From positions 2,852,337 to 2,916,336 of the forward strand of contig NZ_CP075169.1 of the NCBI RefSeq assembly GCF_016865525.2: a DNA stretch of 64,000 nt. The letters are read 5' to 3'. The position numbers and the translations under genes were made by a program. This document shows, one piece after another, positions 11,501 through 20,446 of this stretch. This DNA comes from Sodalis ligni (GTDB taxonomy: Bacteria > Pseudomonadota > Gammaproteobacteria > Enterobacterales > Enterobacteriaceae). The notes beneath the pieces were generated by a model. That model was not told the DNA's origin. It saw only the letters and a list, made by a program, of their open reading frames with translations, and searched no databases. The stretch's first letter is position 1; each line of letters starts with the position of its first letter.

Positions 11501-11684
11501 TGGTGTTCATCACATCCGGACTGGCGCCGGGATAAAAGGTTTTGACCTGAATCGTGGGATAATCCACGCTGGGCAGGGACGAGACCGGCAAAAAGCGCAC
11601 CGCTACCAGACCTAACAGCACCAGAGCGATCATGATGAGCGACGTGGCCACCGGCCTCATAATGAACAGGCGGGAAATATTCAT
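8568..11684 (-). CDS. mdtB: RND efflux permease, MdtB/MuxB type
   Basis: RND inner-membrane pump subunit of 1038 residues, the expected MdtB/MuxB length. It begins 'MNISRLFIMRPVATSLIMIA' and carries the TM4 acidic pair in 'GFVVDDSIVMIENIVRYLE'. Unlike its neighbour it has no low-complexity insert in the second periplasmic loop, which is a useful internal control for that oddity. It lies 18 bases downstream of the adaptor gene and overlaps mdtC by four bases, so the whole set is one transcript. MdtB and MdtC form a mixed trimer in E. coli. Confidence 0.92.
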   Translation of the reverse strand: MNISRLFIMRPVATSLIMIALVLLGLVAVRFLPVSSLPSVDYPTIQVKTFYPGASPDVMNTTVTAPLEVQLGEIPGLQQMTSNSSAGASIITLQFDLSLNLDVAEQDVQEAINAANSLLPSGLPSPPTYAKVNPADQPIMTLAITSRSMSLPQLQDVANNRLGTKISEVPGVGLVTPAGGNVPAVRIEADPQKLAAYGLSIDNLRSLIAQVNVSQPKGNFDGPKLDYTINGNDQIQDPNDYLNTVVSYKNGAPVYLRDVARVTLAAQDNEQGAWYNHTPAIVLNVQRQPGANVIATVARIKQELPQLESTLPAGVNVRIVSDSTGVIRASVTDAAFELILSVILVVLVIFVFLRNLPATIIPSISVPVSLIGTLAIMYELNYSIDNLSLMALIIATGFVVDDSIVMIENIVRYLEEGESPLNAALHGAGQIGFTILSLTVSLIAVLIPLLFMGGVIGRLFSEFAVTLAITIVLSGVVSLTLVPMLCARLLRARADRRPSRFERVSEGMFNKILAAYERGLRVVMGHQTLTMIVFAVTLVITVALYITIPKGLFPVQDVGVIQAISTADNSVSYGTMVDRQAALAQAILKDADVDNLTSYVGIDGTNTTLNNGRFLINLKPNAQRSQSAEAIARRIQTEAGNVPGIKLYLQPEQDLTLDTTVSPNQYQFVLRGPSQQAFQQYVPALIDRMKAIASIRDVTSDLNNDGLSVNVEVNRPLAARFGITAATIDNALYDALGQRIVSTIFDQSSQYRVILVAKPEKLPTLQSLGELYLPSQTSSTGQVPLSAIAKINITRSPLVISHLSQFPSVTISFNLAQGASLSKAVDQINQAEKAVNLPPSITSSFQGAAQAFKDSLSSEVYLLIAALVAVYIVLGVLYESFIHPVTILSTLPSAGIGALLSLMLVGGDLDVIGIIGIVLLIGIVKKNAIMIVDFALEAEREHGKSPAEAIVEASLLRFRPILMTTLAAMLGALPMLLGSGTGSELRRPLGLAIIGGLSLSQLLTLFTTPVIYLCFDRLAKRFRRQPAQLADGGQGETR

Positions 11685-11702
11685 GGCAAAGGCACCTGTC
11701 CG

Positions 11703-12941
11703 TTATGATTGCGCGTGAGAAGAGCCATGGCCCCGTTTCCCGCCATGGCGCTGCGTCGTTGCGGCGGCGGGAGCCTGCGCGCTTCCCGCCGCGTCAGGCT
11801 GCGCTACTTTGATCCTGGCGCCGTCGCTCAGGCGGTCCATGCCGTCCATCACCACGGTTTGACCCGCCTGGAGGCCGGAAAGAATGACGGTATTCCGGCC
11901 GTCGCTCGGCCCGGGCGTGACCTTATGCACCGAGACGGTATTATCGGCATTCACCAAATAGACAAAATCGCCCGGCGCCCCGGTCTGTATCGCCGGCGTC
12001 GGCACCAGGACCGCGTTTTGCAGCGTATCCACCAGCAACTGCACATTCACGAACTCGTTTGGATACAGTTGCTCGTCGTCATTGGGAAAAGTAGCGCGCA
12101 GCGTCACCGTGCCGGTGCTGGTAGCCATCTGGTTGCCGATGGCATACAGCGCGCCGACGGCCAGCTGTTTGCTGTTATCGCTGTTGTACACCGTTACCGG
12201 CAGTTTTGCGCCGGCGCCGAACTGTTCCAACACCTTACCCAAGGCATTTTGCGGTACGGTGAATTGCACGGTGGTGGGTTTCATGCTGGTGATCACCACA
12301 ATACCCGTGGAGCTGGATTCGGTGACATAATTGCCCACGTCCACCAGCCGTAGGCCGACGCGTCCGTCAATGGGCGCGGTAATACGGCAATAGGCCAAAT
12401 CGAGGTCGTACTGGGCGATACTGGCCTCATCGGCCTTTACCGCCGCCGCGTCCTGTTCAACGGTGAATTTCTGATCGATAAAGGTCTGTTCGGCGATGGA
12501 CTTTTGGGCATGCAGCTGAGTATAAAGCGCCATGTCGGCACGCGCCTGGTCAAGACTGGCCTGATCCTTGGCTAACTGCGCCTGGGATTGCTGCTTGTCT
12601 ATCTGGTATTGCCGGGGATCGATTTGCGCAAGGAATTGCCCTTTTTTGACATCCTGGCCTTCCTTATAGCCCACCTCGGTAAGATAGCCGCTTAGCTGGG
12701 GCAGCACGGTTACCGTGGAAACCGGCGTCACGGTGCCCAGTTCGTTGAGGATTTCCGGCATGCTGCCCAATGTCGCGGCGGTGGCGCTCACCACCTGCGG
12801 CGGCAGACCGGTTCTTTGTTTCTTGCCGTTAAGGTGATGGTACAAAATGACGATGACCAGCACGACAATGACAACCACGGCTATTATCATGCCGCGCCTT
12901 TTGTGACCCTGTTTGCCTACTGTCGGGCCGTTGGTACTCAT
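11703..12941 (-). CDS. mdtA: RND periplasmic adaptor (HlyD/MdtA family)
   Basis: Membrane-fusion protein linking the RND pump to the outer-membrane channel, 412 residues. There is a single N-terminal helix (residues ~17-34). A biotinyl-lipoyl-like half follows ('LSGYLTEVGYKEGQDVKKGQFLAQIDP', split over ~82-108), then an alpha-helical hairpin rich in Gln/Lys/Asp (~110-165), the second lipoyl half and beta-barrel domains. The C-terminus is a disordered Ala/Gln/His/Lys-rich tail. It is the first gene of the mdtA-mdtB-mdtC-channel operon. No regulator gene sits beside it. Confidence 0.88.
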   Translation of the reverse strand: MSTNGPTVGKQGHKRRGMIIAVVVIVVLVIVILYHHLNGKKQRTGLPPQVVSATAATLGSMPEILNELGTVTPVSTVTVLPQLSGYLTEVGYKEGQDVKKGQFLAQIDPRQYQIDKQQSQAQLAKDQASLDQARADMALYTQLHAQKSIAEQTFIDQKFTVEQDAAAVKADEASIAQYDLDLAYCRITAPIDGRVGLRLVDVGNYVTESSSTGIVVITSMKPTTVQFTVPQNALGKVLEQFGAGAKLPVTVYNSDNSKQLAVGALYAIGNQMATSTGTVTLRATFPNDDEQLYPNEFVNVQLLVDTLQNAVLVPTPAIQTGAPGDFVYLVNADNTVSVHKVTPGPSDGRNTVILSGLQAGQTVVMDGMDRLSDGARIKVAQPDAAGSAQAPAAATTQRHGGKRGHGSSHAQS

Positions 12942-13396
12942 ATATCCTCTCCCGGGAAATGATAAAAAACGCCGCGCTGTTCCTCTCTTCGGCCACCGCC
13001 GGAACGGCTCTCAAACTATCCGTATGCATTGAGGCGGTCAAATTATTAAAATGCTTATTTATGTCATGCCTTTACTATTTTCTTTGCCGCCAGATCGTCC
13101 GCTGCCCGTATTTATCGCCGGGAACGCCGGCTTCTCTCCTTACGGACTTAAAACAAATTTCCAGGCGGCACAAGGCTGTAATACCCGGCAATCCGCTGGA
13201 AGAGGCGCTATCGGATGACCTGCCTGACCCGGTAAAACGGCCCGCGGCGTTTACAAGCAAAAGTCATTAATGTTTACATTTGCAATATCGAATGCGCTTC
13301 CCATTAAGAGCCTATGCTGGGATGGTATAATCTGGAGAAAACATAACGGCAGCCTGGTTTATGATCCGACTAAAACAACACAGCAGGAGGCAGATA
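12942..13396. other. Intergenic region between the efflux operon and GNAT gene
   Basis: About 455 bases separating divergent transcription units. It must contain the promoter of the minus-strand efflux operon. I see no clear repeats, RNA genes or convincing reading frame; short open frames here lack ribosome-binding sites. Confidence 0.5.
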
Positions 13397-13507
13397 ATGG
13401 ACTCGGCCTCAAAAGAGCCGGCGGGGCTGTTTGATCCTGCAAACGCACGTGCCGATGCTTCGCGCATCCACCGGGTGACATTGACCAAGAGGAGTCGCGG
13501 CATATGA
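13397..13507 (+). CDS. Possible 36-residue leader ORF coupled to the GNAT gene
   Basis: A short frame opens at ATG 13397 behind a near-perfect Shine-Dalgarno (GCAGGAGG, ending seven bases before the ATG). It runs 36 codons and ends in TGA that overlaps the GNAT start codon (ATGA). The peptide begins MDSASKEPAGLFDPAN and is basic at its end; I recognise no family. The GNAT gene also has its own GAGGAG site, so the frame may be a leader peptide or the tail of a lost gene. This is suggestive, not proven. Confidence 0.35.
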   Translation: MDSASKEPAGLFDPANARADASRIHRVTLTKRSRGI

Positions 13508-13950
13508 CAATGCGGCGGGCAACGGCGCAGGATGTACCGGCCATCCTGGCATTGACGTGCGCCGCTTATGCGAAGTGGATTCCGGTGATTGGCCGCAAGC
13601 CCAAACCCATGGTGGCCGACTACGCCGCCGCCGTCAGCGAACATTTTATCGATTTGTTCTATACAGGCGCCACCCTGGCCGCGTTGATTGAAACGATACC
13701 GGCGTCTGATCATCTGCTCATTGAAAACGTCGCCGTAGCGCCGGAGCAGCAGGGTAAAGGGTATGGACGCCAGCTTATGGGCCATGCGGAAAAATTAGCA
13801 CTCTCCCTCGGGGTAAAGGAGATCAGGCTATACACAAACCAGCTCTTCAGGGAAAATGTACGATTCTATTTGCGGTTAGGCTACCGACTGGACCGTGAAG
13901 AGCCTTTCAGCGGCGGCGTTGTGGTTTATATGAAAAAATCGCTCTGTTAA
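13504..13950 (+). CDS. GNAT-family N-acetyltransferase
   Basis: Small cytosolic acetyl-CoA-dependent acyltransferase of 148 residues, normal for a single GNAT domain. The pyrophosphate-binding motif A is 'VAVAPEQQGKGYGRQLM' (residues ~77-93, Q-x-x-G-x-G). The final strand region 'NVRFYLRLGYRLDREEPF' is also typical. ATG 13504 has GAGGAG nine bases upstream. Substrate unknown. The gene sits alone next to AT-rich, degraded DNA. Confidence 0.85.
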   Translation: MTMRRATAQDVPAILALTCAAYAKWIPVIGRKPKPMVADYAAAVSEHFIDLFYTGATLAALIETIPASDHLLIENVAVAPEQQGKGYGRQLMGHAEKLALSLGVKEIRLYTNQLFRENVRFYLRLGYRLDREEPFSGGVVVYMKKSLC

Positions 13951-14302
13951 CACCGGCTATTGCGGCGTTATTTTTTTTACGATGACGTAATTTCTGGTAT
14001 AGGGCTATATTTCATATTATAATTTTCATCGTAAAAAGACCAATTAATTACGTGAATAATTACTAAATAAATAAATTGAATGCAAAGCATTGTTTCAAAA
14101 ATGGATATCTATGTAATAATAATATTCTCAAACTCACTTAATAGATGTGAATAATATGGATAGCATCGGTAATGCAAAAAACCATTACGCCTATATTTGG
14201 CTTATTAATGAAAAATGAGAAAACGGGAAACTTTCTGTAATAACGGAAAATATTCGGCTAGCAAAGACTCAAATGGAATGGCAATGATATTAAGGAGCGT
14301 TG
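13951..14302. other. AT-rich intergenic region before the toxin-like gene
   Basis: About 350 bases of strongly AT-rich DNA. It would hold the promoter of the toxin-like gene. No palindromes or coding frame stand out. The composition shift relative to the efflux operon fits horizontally acquired DNA. Confidence 0.5.
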
Positions 14303-15352
14303 ATGAATTCATTGAATATGCCGGTTTGGAAAAAATATTCGGAAATTGAACAACAGCTGTTATCCAATGATATGTCGCCACAAGAGCAGCGGGAAACGGA
14401 GCTATTGTTCGGCGTACTGCGGCATGCGCGCAATGAGCCCCGGCGGCGAATCGCGTCCTCGGCCCGTGATACCGCCGTCAGTGGCAAGGGCATCTTTATG
14501 GGCTTGCTTTATGCCGGCGGCCTGCTGGGACGGATGGGCCGGGTTTCCGGGGCATGGCCATCCATTGCCGGAAAAGAAAACGGTTCGGGCGGGTTAATGA
14601 ACCCGACGACGGAGCCGATGGCGGAACATGGCCCCTATAACGCCTGGAGCGGCCTGCACAAGGACATTGATGGTCCCGGCCCGGTAATAGCGGCTCCTGC
14701 AGCCGCCGCGGCGTACCGGGAGCGTCGCGAAACGGCGCGAGGGCATCGCGATCCCGCGCCGGATGTGACGCGGCAGAATAATCATATCGCCCGATTACTG
14801 AATTTGACGACGGCAGCCGGCCACGGCGAGGCACAGAATCGTTCCGAGCCGGACATTCCTTATATACTGGTGAAACGCGCGGCGGGATCTCTTGCGGGCA
14901 GACCTGAAGGGTTGGCCAAAATGGCCTTTACCTTATTACAGGGGTCCGGTCTATATGGCGCTTCTCCCGGCGAAAAAATGACGCAAAACGTCATGCATAA
15001 AATCGTTAATGATTGGAGCATGAATAATTTGTTCGGCTCCTCCCTTGAAACATTTGTGGTGCGGCAAATGGCGGATGTCATTGCCGCACAAGTTAACGGC
15101 CACCGGCAAACCATCATCGCTTTTGATATCAAAACCTGCCGTGACGCGGTATTTAAAAAGCTCTTGCCGTTACAGGACGTTGGAACAGAGGAGGATGGCA
15201 AGAGCAATCCGGCTTATCAATATGTGCTCGACAAGATTATTGCCCCGTCGCTGCCCACGCTGTTTTTGCCGGAGGCGATAGCATGGAAATGGGCACTCTG
15301 GACTGGTGCTATCTGCATATCGGACTCGCTTTTGCCGCCAAAAACGCGGTAG
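14303..15352 (+). pseudogene. N-terminal part of a large secreted toxin/effector-like protein
   Basis: A 349-residue frame starting at ATG 14303 with TAAGGAG five bases upstream. I do not recognise a named domain. It is rich in charged residues and has a Gly/Ala hydrophobic patch near residues 55-75. It ends out of frame: the last ~20 residues after 'FLPEAIAWKW' look random. The next frame (from 15283) continues naturally as 'GTLDWCYLHIGLAFAAKN' if one G is restored near 15292-15294. I therefore read it as the first third of one ~1,240-residue protein whose remaining parts follow at 15283-17544 and 17514-18025. Confidence 0.6.
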
Positions 15353-17544
15353 ACATCGGCGATATGGCCCTGCGGGACGTCATTGAAATCGGCTGTTCAA
15401 TATCGGCCATGCTAATGATGGGTTCATTGCCGGCCGGAGTGATAGAACTTTTTGGCTTCCCGGCGGTGCTGCATTATCTCAAATCAGGTCTTGATAAAGA
15501 TAAAATCGCCGACCTGCTTATTGATTGGCGAGATGAAGACATTAAGCAGATAGTGCTGCAGCACTTTTTTTCCGCGGGGGAAACCAGGGAATATGCGGTT
15601 AATCCATTCAGGCAATTCGGCAAAGCTATCAGCGGCTATAAATCGCGCACGGAACTGGCCAAGGAGATATTGACAAAGCTCTGTGGCGAGCTGAAGCCGG
15701 AGGAATTTACGACCTTGGTGGAAAATTATAAAACCAACGCGAAAGATTATCATTGTCCCTCCGCGCTACACCACAACGGGCACCACCCCTCAATTTGTCT
15801 GCCGGATCTCAATCAGGCCTTTGATCAACAAAATGAAGTTATTACCGCGAAATTTGCCGTTATCGATCGGCTAATGATGTTGGATGTCATGGCGCAACTC
15901 TCCGAGGATGAGAAGCAATTTCTTATCATGTCGACGATCAGGACGGCAGGAGCGGATTTCTCACGGCTGAATTATCTGACCGGCTTGCCGGAGGAATATT
16001 TTATCAACGGAGCGAAACCGGCGGTACAGCTTTTGCCGGGCATCGACCTCTTTTTGGCCTTCACGGCGAAAGCGGAGCATATCTTTGCCCTCGGTCGCGA
16101 TGAGTCGGGCTATTGGCTCAAACGCATCGATCGGCGGCTGGAAAACTATTTTCCGCTGATGGAGAAGAATGTGGCGCAAGAGTATCAATCCTATCGACTT
16201 AACATTTATTCCAGCGAGGGAACAGCGGGTGTTTATAAGACCGCGGGTAAAGACGTGGATGCTCTCTGTGAAGCCCTTGTTGCGCTGCACGGTAAAAAGC
16301 TGTCAACGCAGCTTTATATCCGGGGTTATGAAGAGACCACACGTGAAGCCTTCAATCATTTCATGCTGTCATTTATTCCTTTTTATCACTGTGCCGCCTG
16401 GGACCCCCACAGGCGGGAACAGGCGTTGATATCGTGCGTAACGGACAGCCTCAATCTGGTGCCGCTGGCCGGCCAGGTCGCGGGCCAGTCCATGCGCATT
16501 CTACTGAAAGCGGGGCTGGGCGGCGGGGCTTCCCTGCGCGCGGGAGCGGCGAGTTTAAAGGCCGGTTCTACATTGGGTGGCGCCTTAAGCACCGCCACGC
16601 GGACGTTTGTCGAGCTTGCCCTGGTTTCGGCGTCGGAAGAGCTGGACCGCAGGATGCTGACTGATTTGCTGCTGGTGCTGGCCCGGGCCTTCGATCCCGG
16701 CATCGAGGCGGCAGGCATGCTGGGCCAGGCTGCGTTCCGCCAGACGCAACAAGCTATCAGGCTATTGCGTAACCATAGCCCGTCCATGGAAAAGTTTTTT
16801 TTGAAAATGGGCCATGCCGCACCGGCTGATAAGCTGCCTGTCGGCCCGGAGGGGTATACAACCGCTCGTCTGGCGGGCTTAAATGATGATATTCCCATCG
16901 TGATGCTGGGGGGTGACCGGTATCTTGGCCAGCCTGTGTACGCCAGGATAAGTCCCCATACCGGCGACGTTATCGGCAGAAAGTATACTTTATCCGCAGA
17001 TAATCAATTGGCGGCCATCCCCATGCCGGCGGCAGTGCGCTTGAGGAATATTTTATCTCATGGATTAAGCGGGCGGGGCGCCTCGGCGGCGGCCAGGGTT
17101 TGGCAACAGCAGCAAAGCATAGACACCCTGTCCCAGGTGCATCTGAACGGTGTGGAATGCATAGCGCATATATCGCGGTACGGCGAGCCGGGGGGCGAAC
17201 ATTTGCTGTTTCCCGAGCAGGGCATTCCGTTGGCTCAGGAATCGCTGGATATAGACGCTTATGTGCGAATGGTGAAGGCATTGCCTGCGAGGGAGAGGAT
17301 GGCATTGCGTTTTTGGACATGGCACAACGAAGACAGTATTAGTTATATTGAGGGTTCAATGACGATTGAACTGACGGGGAATATGCCCTCCAAGAAAAGG
17401 ATAAATGAAAATCTCTGGCACGACATCCCAGTAAACGATTGGCAATTTTCCGACAAACACAGTTATTTATCTATGGTTGACTTAATTAAACGTTCGCTCC
17501 CCGGCAATCAGGAAATTATCTGGGTATGGGGCAATATCCTTTAG
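15283..17544 (+). pseudogene. Central part of the large toxin/effector-like protein
   Basis: A 753-residue frame overlapping the previous one by 70 bases. The overlap is the signature of a one-base deletion rather than of two genes. The middle contains hydrophobic, Gly/Ala-rich stretches ('DSLNLVPLAGQVAGQSM', ~400-420 and onwards) and the phrase 'SFIPFYHC', an arrangement that reminds me of membrane-inserting segments in multidomain enterobacterial and Pseudomonas toxins. That is a resemblance, not an assignment. Near 17512 the natural frame shifts again: from 17514 the other frame reads 'NYLGMGQYPLGFTIPWGES', leading into the ADP-ribosyltransferase-like end. Confidence 0.6.
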
Positions 17545-18025
17545 GGTTTACTATTCCATGGGGCGAAAGTATTGGTCCTGGTGATATCGTCACCAATTAC
17601 CCTACCTTTTAACCGTTCACGCGCGAGATCTTTATGCAAAAATTTACCGCCCTAACCGATGGTGAAGGACTATCGGGTAAGAAACACAGGCAGGCTTTGC
17701 TCTATTTTAAAATCGAGAATGGACGGCAATGTATTCCCCTGCTGAGCGATACCGTTACCGCCGACGGCGAATTGACCCTCAATGGCTACGATATCAACCT
17801 TAGGGAATATTTATATCCGCCCAATACATTTTTCCGCGTCAAAAGTATTGCTACCGCTTATATGATTGAAGGAGAAATGCACCCAGCGCAGCGTATCGGC
17901 GTGGTGCTGGAAGAACTTACCGGTCCGGTAAACGAGGCGAAAATATTCATACCGGCGAAAGTGTGCCGGTGACCAGCGAGGATTGGACAAACATGGTGAA
18001 ACGATACCATTTGTCGCTCCTATAG
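17514..18025 (+). pseudogene. Degenerate ADP-ribosyltransferase-like C-terminal domain
   Basis: In frame with 17634, the stretch 17514-17972 reads 'NYLGMGQYPLGFTIPWGES', 'IGPGDIVTNYPTF', a TAA stop (17610-17612), then 'PFTREIFMQKFTALTDGEG', 'QALLYFKIENGRQCIPLLS' and 'NLREYLYPPNTFFRVKSI'. This order (Y-R-G, then G-D-x-V...F-x-S, then an ExE next to L-x-P-P-x-T-x-F-R-V) is the layout of R-S-E mono-ADP-ribosyltransferases. Here the Arg is Leu (YLG), the STS segment is hit by the stop, and ExE is LRE. A lost A near 17940 hides the true end 'NIHTGESVPVTSEDW...' up to TAG at 18025. The piece from ATG 17634 might still be translated alone (112 residues). Confidence 0.55.
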
Positions 18026-18943
18026 GCAGCAGATGTGGTCATTCTCTGCCAAGGTCGGCAGGATGCTAAGTTGACTTAGATTAAGGCTTGTCGGGCTGAA
18101 ATTACACCAGCCCTCAATAACTGATATCACAACACTCTGGATGATGTCCGGAAGAACGTTTTATAGAATCACTGTGGACGGCAATCTACAGTTTCAGCTA
18201 TTTAATGGATGGTAATTTTGATCATATCAGACGTGAAATCGACAAAATCCGTATACAGTACGGAAATCAATGAAAATAGACAGCAGGATAATTGCTTTTC
18301 AGCGTTATTATGGGTTAATGCCACGGATGTCCGTTTCCATCCAACCAAGGCAACATACTCAAGCACTCCAGGATTAGGCGAAACAGAATGGTTTTCCATG
18401 AGAGCGGGGCAAGTATGGTGAATCTTGCCCTAAGGCAATTTCATGTTAAACACCTTTGTAAAAATTCACGCCCAGTACCGCGTCATTTATGATCTCGTAT
18501 GAAAAACTCGCGCCCGCCGTTTATCGAGGTTTATGGCAGAGGCAGAATGATGCCCTACGCTGAAAGAGAAATTATCGTGCTGAATACCGAAGCGATGGGT
18601 ATCACCTTTTGGGCAGGGGTATCTATAAAATGCGAAACGTCACCGGCATTGAGCTTTTGGCGTAGAGTGCGAGACGTTCCGCTTTTCAGAACAAAGCTGT
18701 CCGGGCCATGCCCTGGTCAACCGTGGGTTGAATCCGACGGCCTTGACGTTACCGTCCGCCAATGGCGGCAACCGTGATTTGCGCTTCAGAGGGTGGGCTT
18801 TATTATCGGGACAACAGTGCTTAACCGGTATGTTGCGCCGGACTGGCGGTTTTAGGTGGGGCCGGGTTTTGCAGGAGGGGCTCCTACATTAATAAAACAA
18901 AGATAATAAAGGGCTTTATTTCCTTAAGAAAAACGGGTTTTTT
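18026..18943. other. Unassigned 0.9-kb region
   Basis: No gene that I can support. Short frames at 18209-18421 and 18499-18777 have no recognisable family or ribosome-binding site. A 24-codon frame at 18489-18563 begins 'MISYEKLAPAVYRGL', which resembles the start of carboxymuconolactone-decarboxylase-type proteins and may be a scrap of one. The region looks like decayed accessory DNA. Confidence 0.4.
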
Positions 18944-19945
18944 TTGTTTTGGCATTTGGCTCCTTTTCCCCCATCCCGTACCCGCCCCCCCCCCCACGCG
19001 CTGCTGCCATCCCTTTTACTTTCCGTGGCCGCGGGGGAGTTGGGGGGGGACGGGCCCTATTCCCGGGTGCATCACTTCGCCCGCCAGCTCAGTTCCCCCT
19101 TTGCCCTGCTGGCGGCGGTGGGCGCCCGAACCAGCCGCATCGAGATTGGCACCGGCGTTATCGATATGCGCTATGAAAATCCCCATTACATGGCCGAAGA
19201 CGCCGGCGCGGCCGATCTTATCTCCGGCGGACGCCTTCAGTTGGGCATCAGCCGCGGCTCCCCGGAACAGATCATAGACGGCTGGCGCCATTTTGGCTAT
19301 CAGCCCGCCGAAGGCGAGTCGGACGCCGACATGGGACGACGCCATACCGAGGTCTTGCTTGACCTTCTGCGAGGGGAGGGTTTCGCCAAGCCCAACCCGC
19401 AGCCGATGTTCCCGAACCCGCCGGGCTTATTGCGCCTCGAGCCCTTTTCCGCCGGCCTGCGGGACCGGATTTGGTGGGGCGCCGGCTCCAATGCCACCGC
19501 GGTCTGGGCAGCTAAATTAGGTATGAATCTGCAAAGTTCAACGCTTAAGGACGACGAAACCGGGGAACCTTTCCACATTCAGCAGGCCAAGCAAATTCGG
19601 GCCTACCGTGCCGCGTGGCGGGAAGCCGGTCACGCGCGCGAACCCAGGGTGTCGGTGAGCCGCAGTATCTTCGCCCTGATGGATGAGCGGGATCGCGCCT
19701 ATTTCGGCAATAGCAGCCGCGATGGCGACCAAATCGGTTTTCTTGATGAGAAGACCCGCGCTATTTTTGGCCGCGGCTACGCCGCCGAACCGGATGTCCT
19801 GATCGCGGAGCTAAAACAGGATGAAGCCATAGCCGAAGCCGACACCTTGCTGTTGACCGTGCCTAACCAATTGGGGGTCGACTATAACGTTCACGTCATC
19901 GAGTCAATCCTGACCCATGTGGCGCCCGGCCTGGGATGGCGCTGA
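18944..19945 (+). CDS. LLM-class flavin-dependent oxidoreductase (luciferase-like), N-terminus corrupted
   Basis: Bacterial-luciferase-like monooxygenase family, using FMNH2 or F420-type chemistry; substrate unknown. From 'RVHHFARQLSSPFALLAAVGARTSRIEIGTGVI' on (quoted in parts: 'RVHHFARQL', 'RIEIGTGVIDMRYENP', 'LQLGISRGSPEQ') the protein is a normal member and runs intact to the stop. The first ~40 residues keep only the outline of the family (FWHLAPFPPSRTR..., ALLPSLLLSVAAGELGGDG). They coincide with abnormal runs of C (18985-18995) and G (19042-19049). The true start is not visible; 18944 is only the first possible one. Confidence 0.7.
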   Translation: MFWHLAPFPPSRTRPPPHALLPSLLLSVAAGELGGDGPYSRVHHFARQLSSPFALLAAVGARTSRIEIGTGVIDMRYENPHYMAEDAGAADLISGGRLQLGISRGSPEQIIDGWRHFGYQPAEGESDADMGRRHTEVLLDLLRGEGFAKPNPQPMFPNPPGLLRLEPFSAGLRDRIWWGAGSNATAVWAAKLGMNLQSSTLKDDETGEPFHIQQAKQIRAYRAAWREAGHAREPRVSVSRSIFALMDERDRAYFGNSSRDGDQIGFLDEKTRAIFGRGYAAEPDVLIAELKQDEAIAEADTLLLTVPNQLGVDYNVHVIESILTHVAPGLGWR

Positions 19946-19951
19946 ACGATA

Positions 19952-19985
19952 AAAAACGCGGCCAACAGATCTCTGTCAGCCGCGA
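19952..19985 (-). terminator. Rho-independent terminator
   Basis: A long hairpin (CGCGGC at 19958-19963 pairing with GCCGCG at 19980-19985, with an inner ACAGA/TCTGT pairing) is followed on the minus strand by six T. It would end leftward transcription from the small His-rich gene and may also stop the converging LLM gene. Confidence 0.6.
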
Positions 19986-20111
19986 AAGCGTTGCCTGGCG
20001 TCAGGCCTGGTCTAAATAGCTTTTCATATTAGCGCTACACTTGCGGGAGATGACATCCCGCCAGCGCTGGCCCTGCACGATGAGAAGTGAAGCATTAATG
20101 CGCAAAGCTAT

Positions 20112-20285
20112 TTAGCGTCTTTCGATAACGACGGGGTGATGTCTTTTAATCGGGTGTTTTACCACATGATGGCGATGCTTATGGACCACAACGACCTTTT
20201 CATGCCTGACGGGAGCTGCCCAGCTTATGGTGGTTATCGGCAGCGTAAAAACGGCTAAAGCCAAGCAAAGTGCAATTTTCTTCAT
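20112..20285 (-). CDS. Small secreted His-rich protein (57 residues)
   Basis: A 57-residue protein: a clear Sec signal peptide 'MKKIALCLALAVFTLP' (cleavage likely after 'SWA'), then a short mature part of about 34 residues dense in His, Val, Lys and Arg ('HKHRHHVVKHPIKRHH'). Such small His-rich periplasmic proteins occur in enterobacteria without an assigned function; metal binding is a reasonable guess only. The start codon sits behind a weak AGAGAA site. A terminator lies ~125 bases downstream (19952-19985), supporting a real monocistronic unit. Confidence 0.7.
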   Translation of the reverse strand: MKKIALCLALAVFTLPITTISWAAPVRHEKVVVVHKHRHHVVKHPIKRHHPVVIERR

Positions 20286-20390
20286 GGTGTTCTCTGTTGA
20301 AGATAGTTAAGAGAATTGATTATAGATGGTAATGCGTTTTTGTATGCCGGACTATTCCTTATTTTAATTCAGGTTCCATAAAATTTACCG

Positions 20391-20426
20391 CCGCCAGTGC
20401 CGCCAGTGCCGCCAGTGCCGCCAGCG
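20391..20426. repeat. Tandem 9-bp repeat, four copies
   Basis: Four direct copies of CCGCCAGTG (the last with one change, CCGCCAGCG) just beyond the 3' end of the MetE-like gene, on its downstream side. Read through in one frame it encodes Ala-Ala-Leu repeats, but it lies after the stop codon. Confidence 0.85.
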
Positions 20427-20446
20427 GCGATCTCGGTATTTTTATC

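Noticed and set aside
15283..17544. Programmed ribosomal frameshifting in the toxin-like gene
   Set aside because: Three shifts at ordinary short runs without slippery heptamers plus an in-frame stop indicate decay instead.
18489..18563. Short frame beginning MISYEKLAPAVYRGL as a gene
   Set aside because: Only 24 codons; resembles the start of a carboxymuconolactone decarboxylase-like protein but is too short to call more than a possible scrap.
20391..20426. Repeats considered as a CRISPR array
   Set aside because: Four contiguous 9-bp units without spacers; a simple tandem repeat.
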